64,000 bases of DNA, from contig NZ_CP066218.1 of assembly GCF_016313185.1 (NCBI RefSeq), forward strand, positions 3,658,001 to 3,722,000, written 5' to 3'. The stretch's first letter is position 1. The number at the start of each line of letters is the position of its first letter. Both the position numbers and the translations under genes were made by a program. Below, piece after piece: positions 19,714 to 27,940 of the stretch. The notes under the pieces were generated by a model. The model made no database searches, was not told where the DNA came from, and saw only the letters and a list, made by a program, of their open reading frames with translations. This stretch comes from Mycolicibacterium baixiangningiae. Lineage in GTDB: Bacteria; Actinomycetota; Actinomycetes; Mycobacteriales; Mycobacteriaceae.

Positions 19714-20792
19714 ACTGCGGTCTCCTTCTGTCGACTTCCGGTAAAGGGTGGGGCGGCCTCACCTGCACTGCCGGCATCACCGCGACGCTGCGCTCGGCGG
19801 ATGCTCACCCGGCGCAGCAGAGGCATCGACACCGCGACCAGCAGTACCGCGGCCTGGATGAGGAGCTGCACGGAGTTGGGGGCACCGGTGCTGAGAACGA
19901 GCTGATCCAGCTGGGTGAGGAACAACGCAGCTGCGGCAATCGACCACACCTTCAGATCGCCACCAGTCAGCGCGTTGCCGGCAAGCACCACCGCAGCAAC
20001 CGACGGAAGCAGTTGATCGGCACCCAGGTCCAGCCCCGGAGTCTGCAGGTAAGCAGTCAAAAGTACGGCGGCGACCCCGTAGAAGATTGCCGAGATGACA
20101 TACGAACCACAGGTGATTCCCGGTACGTTGCCGCCGATCACTTTCAACGCAGCCGGGCTCTTGCCGGCCTGTGTAAGGCGCCGGCCAATCATGGTCCGGC
20201 GATTCACGATTGCGACGAAGGCCAGGATCGCCAACGCCAGGAGAAAGACGTTGGGCAGTCCGACCGTATTGCTGAGGGCGAACTGAGTCAGGCCCGCGGG
20301 CGCACTGGATGCGATTCCGCCCGAATAGAATTGGACGACACCGAGGAGCAGGGCGTTGACGGCCAGGGTGGCGACGATGGGCGTGATGTGCAGTTTGGTG
20401 ACCACCAACCCGTTGGCCAGCCCGCCGAGTGCTGCCGCGCCGATGGCGAACACGATCGCGAGGATGATGCCGTGCTGCGCTGCGAACTGAGTTAGAACCA
20501 GCCCCGATAGAGACATGATCCCTGGAATGGACAGATCGATGCCCCGCTGCTGGATCACCAGGCCCTGGCCGACGGCGATCAGCGCCAATACCCCGGCGAG
20601 GGGCAGCATGGTCATCAGTGCGGGTCCGTCCAGACTGCGCGCAGCGATCAGCGGACTGATCGCGAATAGCGCGATGGTCGCAGGCCAGACGAGGCCCATT
20701 CGAGTCGCTGAGTGCCAGAGCGTGGACGGAGTACCTTTCACCGAGTTCATAGTCTGAGTTCCTGGTTCGTTGTCGACGAGATGCTTTGTCAC
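19710..20792 (-). CDS. ABC transporter permease, sugar/RbsC type
   Basis: About 360 residues with 8-10 hydrophobic segments and the family phrases QGLVIQQRGIDLSIPGIMSL and VVLAGNALTGG. These place it with RbsC/XylH-like permeases of group 2 carbohydrate importers. The GTG start overlaps the stop of the ATPase-permease fusion (GTGA). Together with the permease half of that fusion it would supply the two membrane subunits of a heteromeric importer. It lies upstream of four SDR genes, so the imported molecule is probably their substrate. Confidence 0.85.
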   Translation of the reverse strand: MTKHLVDNEPGTQTMNSVKGTPSTLWHSATRMGLVWPATIALFAISPLIAARSLDGPALMTMLPLAGVLALIAVGQGLVIQQRGIDLSIPGIMSLSGLVLTQFAAQHGIILAIVFAIGAAALGGLANGLVVTKLHITPIVATLAVNALLLGVVQFYSGGIASSAPAGLTQFALSNTVGLPNVFLLALAILAFVAIVNRRTMIGRRLTQAGKSPAALKVIGGNVPGITCGSYVISAIFYGVAAVLLTAYLQTPGLDLGADQLLPSVAAVVLAGNALTGGDLKVWSIAAAALFLTQLDQLVLSTGAPNSVQLLIQAAVLLVAVSMPLLRRVSIRRAQRRGDAGSAGEAAPPFTGSRQKETAV

Positions 20793-23263
20793 AGCTGGTT
20801 CCTGCCCATCTGCGAGTAGATGCCGACGGCGGTGATGGTCAGCAGTCCCATGAGCCAGTACTGCCACGCCGAGCTGAGGTTGAGGAAGGCGGTGACGTTG
20901 CCGATCTGGGCGACCCCGATGGCTCCGAGCAGCGCGCCGACGAATGAGCCCTTCCCGCCGTAGATACTGGCTCCACCGAGGATTACCGCGGTGATACTCG
21001 CGAAGGTGAAGGTGGTTCCCGAGCCAGGGTCACCGATTCCTGTTTGGGCTGCCAGCAACAGTCCCGCGATGCCGGTGAAGAGTCCGGCGAGGAGATACCC
21101 GCCCAAACGGCACCACCAGACGTTGACTCCGAGAAGTCGGGCATTGTCGGGGTTAGAGCCCGTGGCGCGAAGCCGGGCTCCCCAGCCTGTCCGGTGCAGT
21201 GCGATCTCCAGAGCAACAGCGAGGACCACCGCGAACAGCGCGGCCGCGGGAATGATGCCGACCTTGGCCTGGATGATGTTCAGAACGGTGTCGGGGATCG
21301 CGCCCTCGGGCCGGGGCCTGATCAGTTGGCCCAGTCCCAGTGCTGCCATGTAGGTGCCCAGGGTTGCGATCACCGGGGATATGCCGAGCTTTGCGATGAG
21401 GAATCCGTTGACCAGCCCTGCCGCGAGACCGACTGCGACGGCGGTGGCGAGGGCGACCGCAACGCCGGTGAGGCCTCCACCGGCCGGCACAGTGAAGGAG
21501 ATGACGGCGACAGTCAGGCCCATGACCGGCCCCACCGACAAATCAATTCCGGCAAGGACCATGACCACCATCTGCGCGAGCGCGACGAAGGCCAGCGGGG
21601 CAAACATCGTCAGCAGATTGGTCATGTTCAGACCGCTGGCATAGCGATCGTTGGCCGAGGTTGCGATGAGGCCGAGGACGATCACCGCGATGGCGACGAC
21701 ACCAGCGGGCAACCAGCGGTTCATGGCTCCCGAAAGGAACCTGGACTGGCCTCGCTTGACTCCGGAATGCCGCATCGCCGTTGACGTCAGCGCCGTTTCG
21801 GTGATTCGCTGCGCCGAAAGGTGCTCGCCGGCCAACTCTTCGATCGCATTCCCTCGCGAGAAGACAACGACTCGATCGCACAGCCCGGCCAGCTCGACGG
21901 CGTCGGAGGAAACGACCACGGCAGCCGATCCGTCATCACACAGCTCTCGGAGGGTGCTGAAGATCTGCACGCGCGCGCCGGCGTCGACGCCTTGGGTTGG
22001 TTCGTCGGCCAGCAGCACCTTGGGTTGTTCGATGGCTGAGCGGGCGATCAGGGCCTTTTGTTGATTACCTCCCGACAGGGTGCCGACAACGGTCTCGACG
22101 CTTGGTGTCTTGATGTCGTACTCGGTGACTGCCTGGGCGGCAACAACACGAACAGCCGAGGTGTTGACAAATCCGAACTTGGTGTAGCGGTCAGCGGACC
22201 CTGCCGCGATGTTCTCTGCGACGCTCTCCGAAAGGAAGAGACCTGCGGAATGACGATCGTCTGTGATGAGACTGGTTCCACATTGCCGGGAGGACTTCAC
22301 CGACCCGAGTTTTACCGGTCGGCCGTCGACGGTGACTCGGCCGGTTGCCGGCTCCATACCGGCGATCGCGCGCAGTACGTCGCGCTGACCGCTGCCCTCG
22401 ATTCCGGCCAAGCCCAGGATTTCACCCGCTCGCACTGTCAGGTCGACATCATGAAATCCTCTGCCGGACAGCTTTTCAACCACAAGCATCGACGCTGCAT
22501 CAGCATCCAGCGTGGGTTTGTCCGGAAAGGTCTGACTCAGCGATCGGCCCAGCGCGAGTTGGACGATGCCGCGTTCGGTGGTGCCGGCGGTGTCAAACGT
22601 CCCTTGGATCTGACCATCGCGCAGGACGGTGAGACGACTGCAGAAGCGCTGGACCTCCCGGATGCGATGGGAGATGTAAACGATTCCGGTGCCTTGGGCT
22701 CGCAGATCCTCCACTAGGTCGTAAAGCTTGTCGACCTCATTGGCGGCCAGGTGCTCGGTCGGCTCGTCCAGAAGCAGCACGCAAGGTTGGGTCAGCGTTG
22801 CCTTCGTGATTTCGATGACGAATTGCTGCGCCAACGGGATATCGGACAGGGTGCTGGCCGGGTTGATGTCCATTCCCCATCGCGCCATGGCGTCGCGGGC
22901 CCAAGGGTTGATGTCTGATTCCATCAATCGCCGGTCGGGGTCTACACCGAGGGCCAAGTTCTCTGCCACCGTCAGGTGCGGAATCAAGGCGGGATGCTGA
23001 CGGACGATTCGAAGCCCGAGCGATCGGGCTGAGTTCGGATCTCCCTGCCTAAGAACGCTTCCGCCGATGTGTACCGATCCCGCGTCGGGAATCAGCGACC
23101 CCGCAGAGGCAGCAAGCAATGTCGACTTGCCCGCACCGTTCTCGCCTACCAGTCCGTGGATCTCACCGGGCAAGACTGTGAAGTCGACATTGTCGAGGGC
23201 GGTGACGCCGGGAAACGTCTTGGTGATGGCGCGCATGGTGAGCGCGGGGGTTGATGGTGTCAT
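20789..23263 (-). CDS. Fused sugar-type ABC ATPase (two nucleotide domains) and permease
   Basis: An 824-residue fusion. Residues about 8-240 form the first ATPase domain with intact Walker A GENGAGKST (40-48) and Walker B VLLLDEPTEH, but the signature is degenerate (LSDIPLAQQ). Residues about 265-505 form the second, with degenerate Walker A (GIEGSGQRD), intact signature LSGGNQQK and Walker B VLLADEPTQG. This complementary pattern is like RbsA. Residues about 520-824 are an RbsC-like permease (QMVVMVLAGIDLSVGPVMGL, VILGGASIYGGKGSFVGALL). RbsA and RbsC homologues are usually separate proteins, so the fusion is unusual. It overlaps the binding-protein gene by 4 bases. Confidence 0.88.
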   Translation of the reverse strand: MTPSTPALTMRAITKTFPGVTALDNVDFTVLPGEIHGLVGENGAGKSTLLAASAGSLIPDAGSVHIGGSVLRQGDPNSARSLGLRIVRQHPALIPHLTVAENLALGVDPDRRLMESDINPWARDAMARWGMDINPASTLSDIPLAQQFVIEITKATLTQPCVLLLDEPTEHLAANEVDKLYDLVEDLRAQGTGIVYISHRIREVQRFCSRLTVLRDGQIQGTFDTAGTTERGIVQLALGRSLSQTFPDKPTLDADAASMLVVEKLSGRGFHDVDLTVRAGEILGLAGIEGSGQRDVLRAIAGMEPATGRVTVDGRPVKLGSVKSSRQCGTSLITDDRHSAGLFLSESVAENIAAGSADRYTKFGFVNTSAVRVVAAQAVTEYDIKTPSVETVVGTLSGGNQQKALIARSAIEQPKVLLADEPTQGVDAGARVQIFSTLRELCDDGSAAVVVSSDAVELAGLCDRVVVFSRGNAIEELAGEHLSAQRITETALTSTAMRHSGVKRGQSRFLSGAMNRWLPAGVVAIAVIVLGLIATSANDRYASGLNMTNLLTMFAPLAFVALAQMVVMVLAGIDLSVGPVMGLTVAVISFTVPAGGGLTGVAVALATAVAVGLAAGLVNGFLIAKLGISPVIATLGTYMAALGLGQLIRPRPEGAIPDTVLNIIQAKVGIIPAAALFAVVLAVALEIALHRTGWGARLRATGSNPDNARLLGVNVWWCRLGGYLLAGLFTGIAGLLLAAQTGIGDPGSGTTFTFASITAVILGGASIYGGKGSFVGALLGAIGVAQIGNVTAFLNLSSAWQYWLMGLLTITAVGIYSQMGRNQL

Positions 23264-24393
23264 GAGGCGCCTCGGGTGAATAGTTCGCTGAGTTGGGCTT
23301 CGGTGAGGAAGGTCGACAGACTGGCGTCAGGAGGGAGATCTGGATTGCACTGCGGGGCAAGCTCGCCGCCGGCGATCGAATCCTCGAAGAACGGGAGGTT
23401 GACGATGGTCGGCTCCGTATCGGGAATACCCTGCGCGGCTGCAAGACCGTGCCTGAGCGCCACTCGCGTCATCCAGGGGCGCAGCGACTGGGTGGCGATC
23501 TGGAACTGCGGTTGCGACGGCGCGATTTGTTCCCAGAGACAAGAGAATTCGTTTGCGTCGCTGGTGGCCCATACCGGTAGTGGCCGTCCGGCTCCCAGGA
23601 ACGCGCGGATGCCGCCGACCGATCCGCCACCGTAGGTCGAGATGACTCCGTCGATATTCGGGTACTTGGTCAAAGCGCCGGCGACAGCCTGTTGCGTCTT
23701 GCCGACTTCCCAGTCGGTCACCAGGTAGTCGTCCCCGAGGAGCGTCATGTCGGGATACTTGGCCAGTGCCTGCTGCACGGCCAAATAGGTCTGATGGCTG
23801 TACGCGTTTCCGGCTGGACCGCCGAGGACGATTACCGAGCCCTTGTCGCCAAGGGCGCCCGCCACCCAGTCGGTGAGAGTCTTGCCGAACTCGTCGACGT
23901 TCTCCGCGACGAAGGCCGTGTAGTCCCGGCCAGGAACACCACCGGGATCGGAAATGAAGGGCACCACCTGCACACCGGCTGCCGTAGCGCGCCGCACCGC
24001 CGGGAGGTCGGCAGGCCCGAGGTCCTGGGCGATGATGATGTCAACGCCCTGTGCCACGAGGCTGTCGATGTTGGCCCGCATGCGCTGCGGGTCGTTCTGG
24101 GAGTCGACGTAAAGCGTCTTCGTGATATTGGGACATCTGCGTGCTTCGTCATCGAACTCGGCGCGCTGAATCATCCGAGCCGCGTTGTTCGCTGAAATAA
24201 CCAGGTAGGCGACAGTTACATCCTTGTCGCCGCACAACTCCCGAATATCGGTGAAGTCCTCGATCTCCCCCACTCGGGGCGGCTCTACGGCCCCGGTGTT
24301 CTCCGACACCGCGGGAGTGATGGTGCAACCTGCGACCGCGATGGCCGAGACCATCGCCCCCAACACGTTCAACGCGCCTCTAGACCATCGCAA
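23260..24393 (-). CDS. ABC importer substrate-binding lipoprotein (sugar-binding type)
   Basis: A 377-residue lipoprotein. The lipobox is VAGC with Cys23. The mature part has the periplasmic-binding-protein type 1 fold pattern (TVAYLVISANNAARMIQRAE, LVAQGVDIIIAQD, VPFISDPGG, IDGVISTYGGGSVGG). It captures the substrate outside the membrane for the permeases encoded downstream. It is the first gene of the minus-strand operon, about 120 bases from a promoter carrying the island palindrome. The family binds sugars, cyclitols and sometimes other polyhydroxylated molecules; the ligand here is unknown. Confidence 0.86.
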   Translation of the reverse strand: MRWSRGALNVLGAMVSAIAVAGCTITPAVSENTGAVEPPRVGEIEDFTDIRELCGDKDVTVAYLVISANNAARMIQRAEFDDEARRCPNITKTLYVDSQNDPQRMRANIDSLVAQGVDIIIAQDLGPADLPAVRRATAAGVQVVPFISDPGGVPGRDYTAFVAENVDEFGKTLTDWVAGALGDKGSVIVLGGPAGNAYSHQTYLAVQQALAKYPDMTLLGDDYLVTDWEVGKTQQAVAGALTKYPNIDGVISTYGGGSVGGIRAFLGAGRPLPVWATSDANEFSCLWEQIAPSQPQFQIATQSLRPWMTRVALRHGLAAAQGIPDTEPTIVNLPFFEDSIAGGELAPQCNPDLPPDASLSTFLTEAQLSELFTRGAS

Positions 24394-24519
24394 TGGAATC
24401 TCCCATGAAGTGAATGCGGCGCATCGCCGCTGATTGGGGCGGGATGCAACTCGCTCGTGGTGACCGAGCTCTCCGCTGGCCGGTCGGTGTGACCTAGATC
24501 ATCCTGCTCGGCGAGACCG

Positions 24520-24573
24520 AACTTACAGACCCATTCGACGACACGTCAAGTGACTAACAGAAATGTTTTCCGC
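24520..24573 (-). promoter_or_regulatory. Promoter and palindrome of the ABC/SDR operon (island regulon site 2)
   Basis: On the minus strand GCGGAAAACATTTCTG (24558-24573) is followed by 8 bases, TTGACG (-35, 24544-24549), an 18-base spacer and TAAGTT (-10, 24520-24525). The site matches site 1 in 14 of 16 positions. It lies in the 311-base divergent region 24394-24704, back to back with site 3. The remaining 24394-24519 is the untranslated leader of the binding-protein gene. Confidence 0.62.
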
Positions 24574-24588
24574 AGGATCGCGACGGCA

Positions 24589-24642
24589 GCGGAAAAGTTT
24601 TCCAAACTCTGATTGACTCCGACTTCCGAACGTGTCTAACAT
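24589..24642 (+). promoter_or_regulatory. Promoter and palindrome of the NTF2-ALDH operon (island regulon site 3)
   Basis: GCGGAAAAGTTTTCCA (24589-24604) contains the perfect palindrome GGAAAA-G-TTTTCC. It is followed by 8 bases, TTGACT (-35, 24613-24618), an 18-base spacer and TAACAT (-10, 24637-24642). Sites 2 and 3 lie back to back with their GCGG ends 15 bases apart, so one bound regulator array could control both divergent operons. The leader from about 24650 to the ATG at 24705 has no other feature. Confidence 0.65.
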
Positions 24643-24704
24643 CACGCCAAGGCGTATCCACCAAGGACCGGGTTATGCATGAAGCGACGACTGAAAGATG
24701 AGGG

Positions 24705-25610
24705 ATGGGCACTCAGGCGACAGACCGCGACGCTCGTCGGGCAGTGGCAATCGACTACTTCCGCCGGCTCGACGCCGGTCGAGAGATGATTGACCTGTTC
24801 GGCGAACACGCCGAGATCCACTTCCCAAAGTGGGGAATCGCAAGGGGCCACAAAGAAATTCAACAGATGTGGTCCGAAGTCGGGGTGCTCTATCGGTCGA
24901 TCAGCCACTTCACCGAGTTCCTGAACTACGCGTTCGACGACAGTCTCGTGTTCGTCGAAGGCCTCAGCGACGGTGTAGCCGGTGACGGAACACCTTGGAT
25001 CGGGGGCCAGACCTGGGCGGGACGCTGGTGCGACGTCATGGAGATTCGCGACGGCAAGATCGAACGACTGTACATTTACCTCGACCCCGACTACGCCGGC
25101 GCAGACACCCAGCGATACCCGTGGATCACCGATGGCCTGCCGCCTGCCGCGCGGGCGCTGCCCGCCCCGGCACAGAGGAAACACCAGCCCATGACCGATC
25201 ACGACCGAGCCGCGGTGGTGCGCGACTACTTCCAGCGACTGGACTCCGGGGCACCCGTCGAGGAACTCTTCGCCGAACACGCCACCTCCTATTACCCGAA
25301 ATGGGGGGTAGCGCACGGAGCGGCCGCGGTGGGACAGCAGCACCGTGATGTGGCAACCGCGTACACGCAGATATCGCACGTCAGCGAATACCTGAACATC
25401 GTCGTCGACGGCGAAGTCGTCGCGGCAGAGGGGTTGACCGTCGGAACCACCACAGACGGCACGACTTGGAGAGCCGGACAATCTCTTTCGGGACGCTTTT
25501 GCGCAATTTTCGAGGTGCGTGAATTTGCCATCGAGCGGTGTTTCACGTACCTCGACCCGGACCTCACCGATGCGGACTCCGCCCGCTACCCGTGGCTTGT
25601 GTCGAACTGA
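24705..25610 (+). CDS. Tandem NTF2/SnoaL-like protein
   Basis: A 301-residue protein made of two similar halves. Residues about 13-145 and 167-299 share DYFxRLDxG, a LFxEHA motif, YPKWG/FPKWG, ARGH/AHGA, ISHxxEYLN/ISHFTEFLN, WxxGQxxxGRxC and YLDPDxxxADxxRYPW. Each half looks like a complete SnoaL-like NTF2 fold, and the second half even begins with MTDHDRAAVVRDYFQRLDSG like a free-standing gene. NTF2-like proteins include dehydratases and isomerases of ring compounds (scytalone dehydratase, ketosteroid isomerase, SnoaL). A dehydration or isomerisation step in this pathway is plausible but unproven. It is first in the plus-strand operon. Confidence 0.78.
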   Translation: MGTQATDRDARRAVAIDYFRRLDAGREMIDLFGEHAEIHFPKWGIARGHKEIQQMWSEVGVLYRSISHFTEFLNYAFDDSLVFVEGLSDGVAGDGTPWIGGQTWAGRWCDVMEIRDGKIERLYIYLDPDYAGADTQRYPWITDGLPPAARALPAPAQRKHQPMTDHDRAAVVRDYFQRLDSGAPVEELFAEHATSYYPKWGVAHGAAAVGQQHRDVATAYTQISHVSEYLNIVVDGEVVAAEGLTVGTTTDGTTWRAGQSLSGRFCAIFEVREFAIERCFTYLDPDLTDADSARYPWLVSN

Positions 25611-25619
25611 AGGACTGAC

Positions 25620-27053
25620 ATGACATCACCGATCACTTCCGCGGACAATCTCATTGACGGCAAGCTGATCTCTTCCGAAGTCCTCACGTCCTCAGTGAGC
25701 CCCGCAAACGGCACCGTTCTGGGTACGTTCTCCGAAGCCACACCAACAAGCTCCCAGGAGGCAATTGCTGCCGCCCGCCGCGCGTTCGACGAGTTGGACT
25801 GGTCTCGCGATCGGCGACAACGGCACCGCGCGCTGACAGCGCTGGCTGACGAAATCGACAGGCACAGCGAAACTCTCGTGGCTATGCTGGCCCGCGAAAA
25901 CGGCAAAACGGCCGGAGAGGCCGGTTTTGAGCTGAGCCTCACCGCACCGAAGCTGCGTTACTACGCCGCACTGGCGCTGACCGAGAGCGGGCGCGCCGCC
26001 GAAGTGTCCCCCGGCATACACATGAGTTCAGTGCCGGAAGCCGTTGGAGTGGTCGGGATCATCACGCCCTGGAACTCCCCCGTTGTGCTGTCCGTACGCT
26101 CGCTGGCACCCGCCCTGGCTGCCGGGTGCACCGCCGTGGTGAAGATGCCCGGTCAAACCGGGCTAGTGAATGGGCTGCTCCACGAGATCATTCAGTCGGT
26201 CGCGGCGATTCCCGCCGGGGTGGTCAACTCGCTCACCGAGTCCGGCGACCACCTGGCGCGGCTCCTCGTCGAATCACCCGACGTCGACGCTATCAGCTAC
26301 ACGGGTAGCACCCGGGTGGGGCGCCAGATTCTGGCCACCGGCGCCAAGACTCTGAAGCGGGTCTCCCTGGAACTCGGCGGCAAGACTCCTATGATCGTTC
26401 TCGACGACGCCGACCTCGACGCTGCCGTCCCCGTATTAGTCAAGGCCATCACCACTTTCAGCGGCCAGTTCTGCATGACCGGCAGCCGCATCCTCGCCCA
26501 GCGGTCTGTCGCCGCCGAGCTGCGGACCCGTCTCATTGAGGCTCTGACTGCGGTGCGAATCGGACCCGGTGAGGACCCAGCCAGCGACATGGGACCGATG
26601 ATCGATGCCGCGAACGCTGAGCGCGTCCATCGGGAGGTGGAAGCGGCGTCGGCCTATGCGACAGTCCTCGTGCGCGGTGGTGTCCGGCCGGGAACTGCCT
26701 ACTACGAACCGTCTCTGCTCGAGGTCGACGATCCCGGGAAGCCAATCGTCCAGGAAGAAACCTTCGGCCCCGTCGCCACCTTCGAGGTGTTCGACACCGA
26801 CGACGACGCGGTCCGCTGGGCCAACAGCACCGATTACGGTCTGGCGGCGTCCATTTGGTCCAGGGACATCGATCGGCCGCGACGGATCGGCCGCGCTCTG
26901 CGCGCCGGCACCGTATGGACGAACACCTGGGCCCTGGTTGCCGATCAATTTGAAGAGGGCGGCTTCAAGCAGAGCGGGGTCGGTCGCTTGAATGGTCTGC
27001 GGGGGCTCGAAGAATTCCAGGAATACAAGACCTATGTCCAGGTCACGGGCTAG
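25620..27053 (+). CDS. NAD(P)-dependent aldehyde dehydrogenase
   Basis: A 477-residue ALDH. It has the cofactor region IITPWNSPVVL, the SYTGSTRVGRQI motif, the general-base glutamate in LELGGKTP (near 254), the catalytic cysteine in FSGQFCMTGSR (near 288) and the family EETFGPVA and SGVGR phrases. It oxidises an aldehyde to the acid, most simply the product of the zinc alcohol dehydrogenase encoded two genes on. It follows the NTF2 gene by 9 bases. Confidence 0.93.
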   Translation: MTSPITSADNLIDGKLISSEVLTSSVSPANGTVLGTFSEATPTSSQEAIAAARRAFDELDWSRDRRQRHRALTALADEIDRHSETLVAMLARENGKTAGEAGFELSLTAPKLRYYAALALTESGRAAEVSPGIHMSSVPEAVGVVGIITPWNSPVVLSVRSLAPALAAGCTAVVKMPGQTGLVNGLLHEIIQSVAAIPAGVVNSLTESGDHLARLLVESPDVDAISYTGSTRVGRQILATGAKTLKRVSLELGGKTPMIVLDDADLDAAVPVLVKAITTFSGQFCMTGSRILAQRSVAAELRTRLIEALTAVRIGPGEDPASDMGPMIDAANAERVHREVEAASAYATVLVRGGVRPGTAYYEPSLLEVDDPGKPIVQEETFGPVATFEVFDTDDDAVRWANSTDYGLAASIWSRDIDRPRRIGRALRAGTVWTNTWALVADQFEEGGFKQSGVGRLNGLRGLEEFQEYKTYVQVTG

Positions 27054-27105
27054 CGCTCACGCTTCGAAGGTGTAAGTGTGGATACCGAGCAAGGGGATGG
27101 CGACG

Positions 27106-27897
27106 ATGGCGAACGCGACAGACGGGCCGGTCAAATCGGTCAAGTATCCGGTCGAGTCCGTGGCCAACGCCGCACGGATCCTGTTGATGCTGTCCTCCGA
27201 CACCCAGTTGAAGCTCTCAGATGTCGCCGATCATCTCGGCACTTCGCCCTCGACCGCGCATCGCCTGCTGACCACGCTCGAGGCGTCTGGTTTTCTGCAC
27301 CAGCATGAGACAACTCGGTGTTATGAGCCCGGCGACGCGCTGCGGACGTTGGCTGCAGCAATCGCCCCAGAGCGATCGCGGTGGGACTTTGCGCTGCCGT
27401 ACCTGCAGGAACTCAGCGAACGAGTGGACGAAACGGTCAATTTGCAGGTGCTTCACGGTAGCGACATCGCCTTCGTGGAGTCCGCAGAATCCACCGCGGC
27501 GTTGCGGGTGGGCTCCCGGCGCGGAGCCATCATGCCCGCGCATGCGACCTCGGGCGGCAAAATTTTACTCGCTCAGCTTGATAGCGAGCAGCTCGAGGCG
27601 CTATTGGCCCAGAACGAACTGACACGGCTCACTGACGACACCATCAGCGACACCACCACGTTTCTCAACGAGCTCAAACGTGTCCGCAAGCGTGGCTATG
27701 CCACCAATCTCGGAGAGAGCGAGCCGGGAATCGGCGGCGTAGCGGTGGCCGTCCCCACTGACGGCCGGCCAGCGCGCTATGCATTGGCAGTGTCGGTTCC
27801 CACCTCGCGGCTCTCGCGGTCACGAATTCCGGCACTGGTCTCCGAATTGATGAAAACCGCTGCCCTGTTGAGCGAGAGCGATCCCGACGGGCGCTGA
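27106..27897 (+). CDS. IclR-family transcriptional regulator (first of two)
   Basis: About 263 residues. The winged helix-turn-helix is at 16-75 (LKLSDVADHLGTSPSTAHRL). The IclR ligand domain includes ETVNLQVLHGSDIAFVESAE, PAHATSGGKILLAQL and RGYATNLGESEPGIGGVAVA. I start at the ATG giving MANATDGP because AAGGGG lies at proper distance; a GTG 10 codons upstream is possible. IclR proteins commonly act on aromatic or sugar catabolic genes, as repressors or activators. It sits between ALDH and ADH genes. It is a candidate for binding the GCGGAAAA palindromes, but this cannot be told from sequence. Confidence 0.88.
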   Translation: MANATDGPVKSVKYPVESVANAARILLMLSSDTQLKLSDVADHLGTSPSTAHRLLTTLEASGFLHQHETTRCYEPGDALRTLAAAIAPERSRWDFALPYLQELSERVDETVNLQVLHGSDIAFVESAESTAALRVGSRRGAIMPAHATSGGKILLAQLDSEQLEALLAQNELTRLTDDTISDTTTFLNELKRVRKRGYATNLGESEPGIGGVAVAVPTDGRPARYALAVSVPTSRLSRSRIPALVSELMKTAALLSESDPDGR

Positions 27898-27940
27898 TTC
27901 ACCGGTTCACACCAATACCCACCATGATTGGAGAACATCC

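Noticed and set aside
27912..27931. CCAAT-N10-ATTGG inverted repeat just upstream of the zinc alcohol dehydrogenase
   Set aside because: Only 5-base arms with no associated promoter boxes; not distinguishable from chance.
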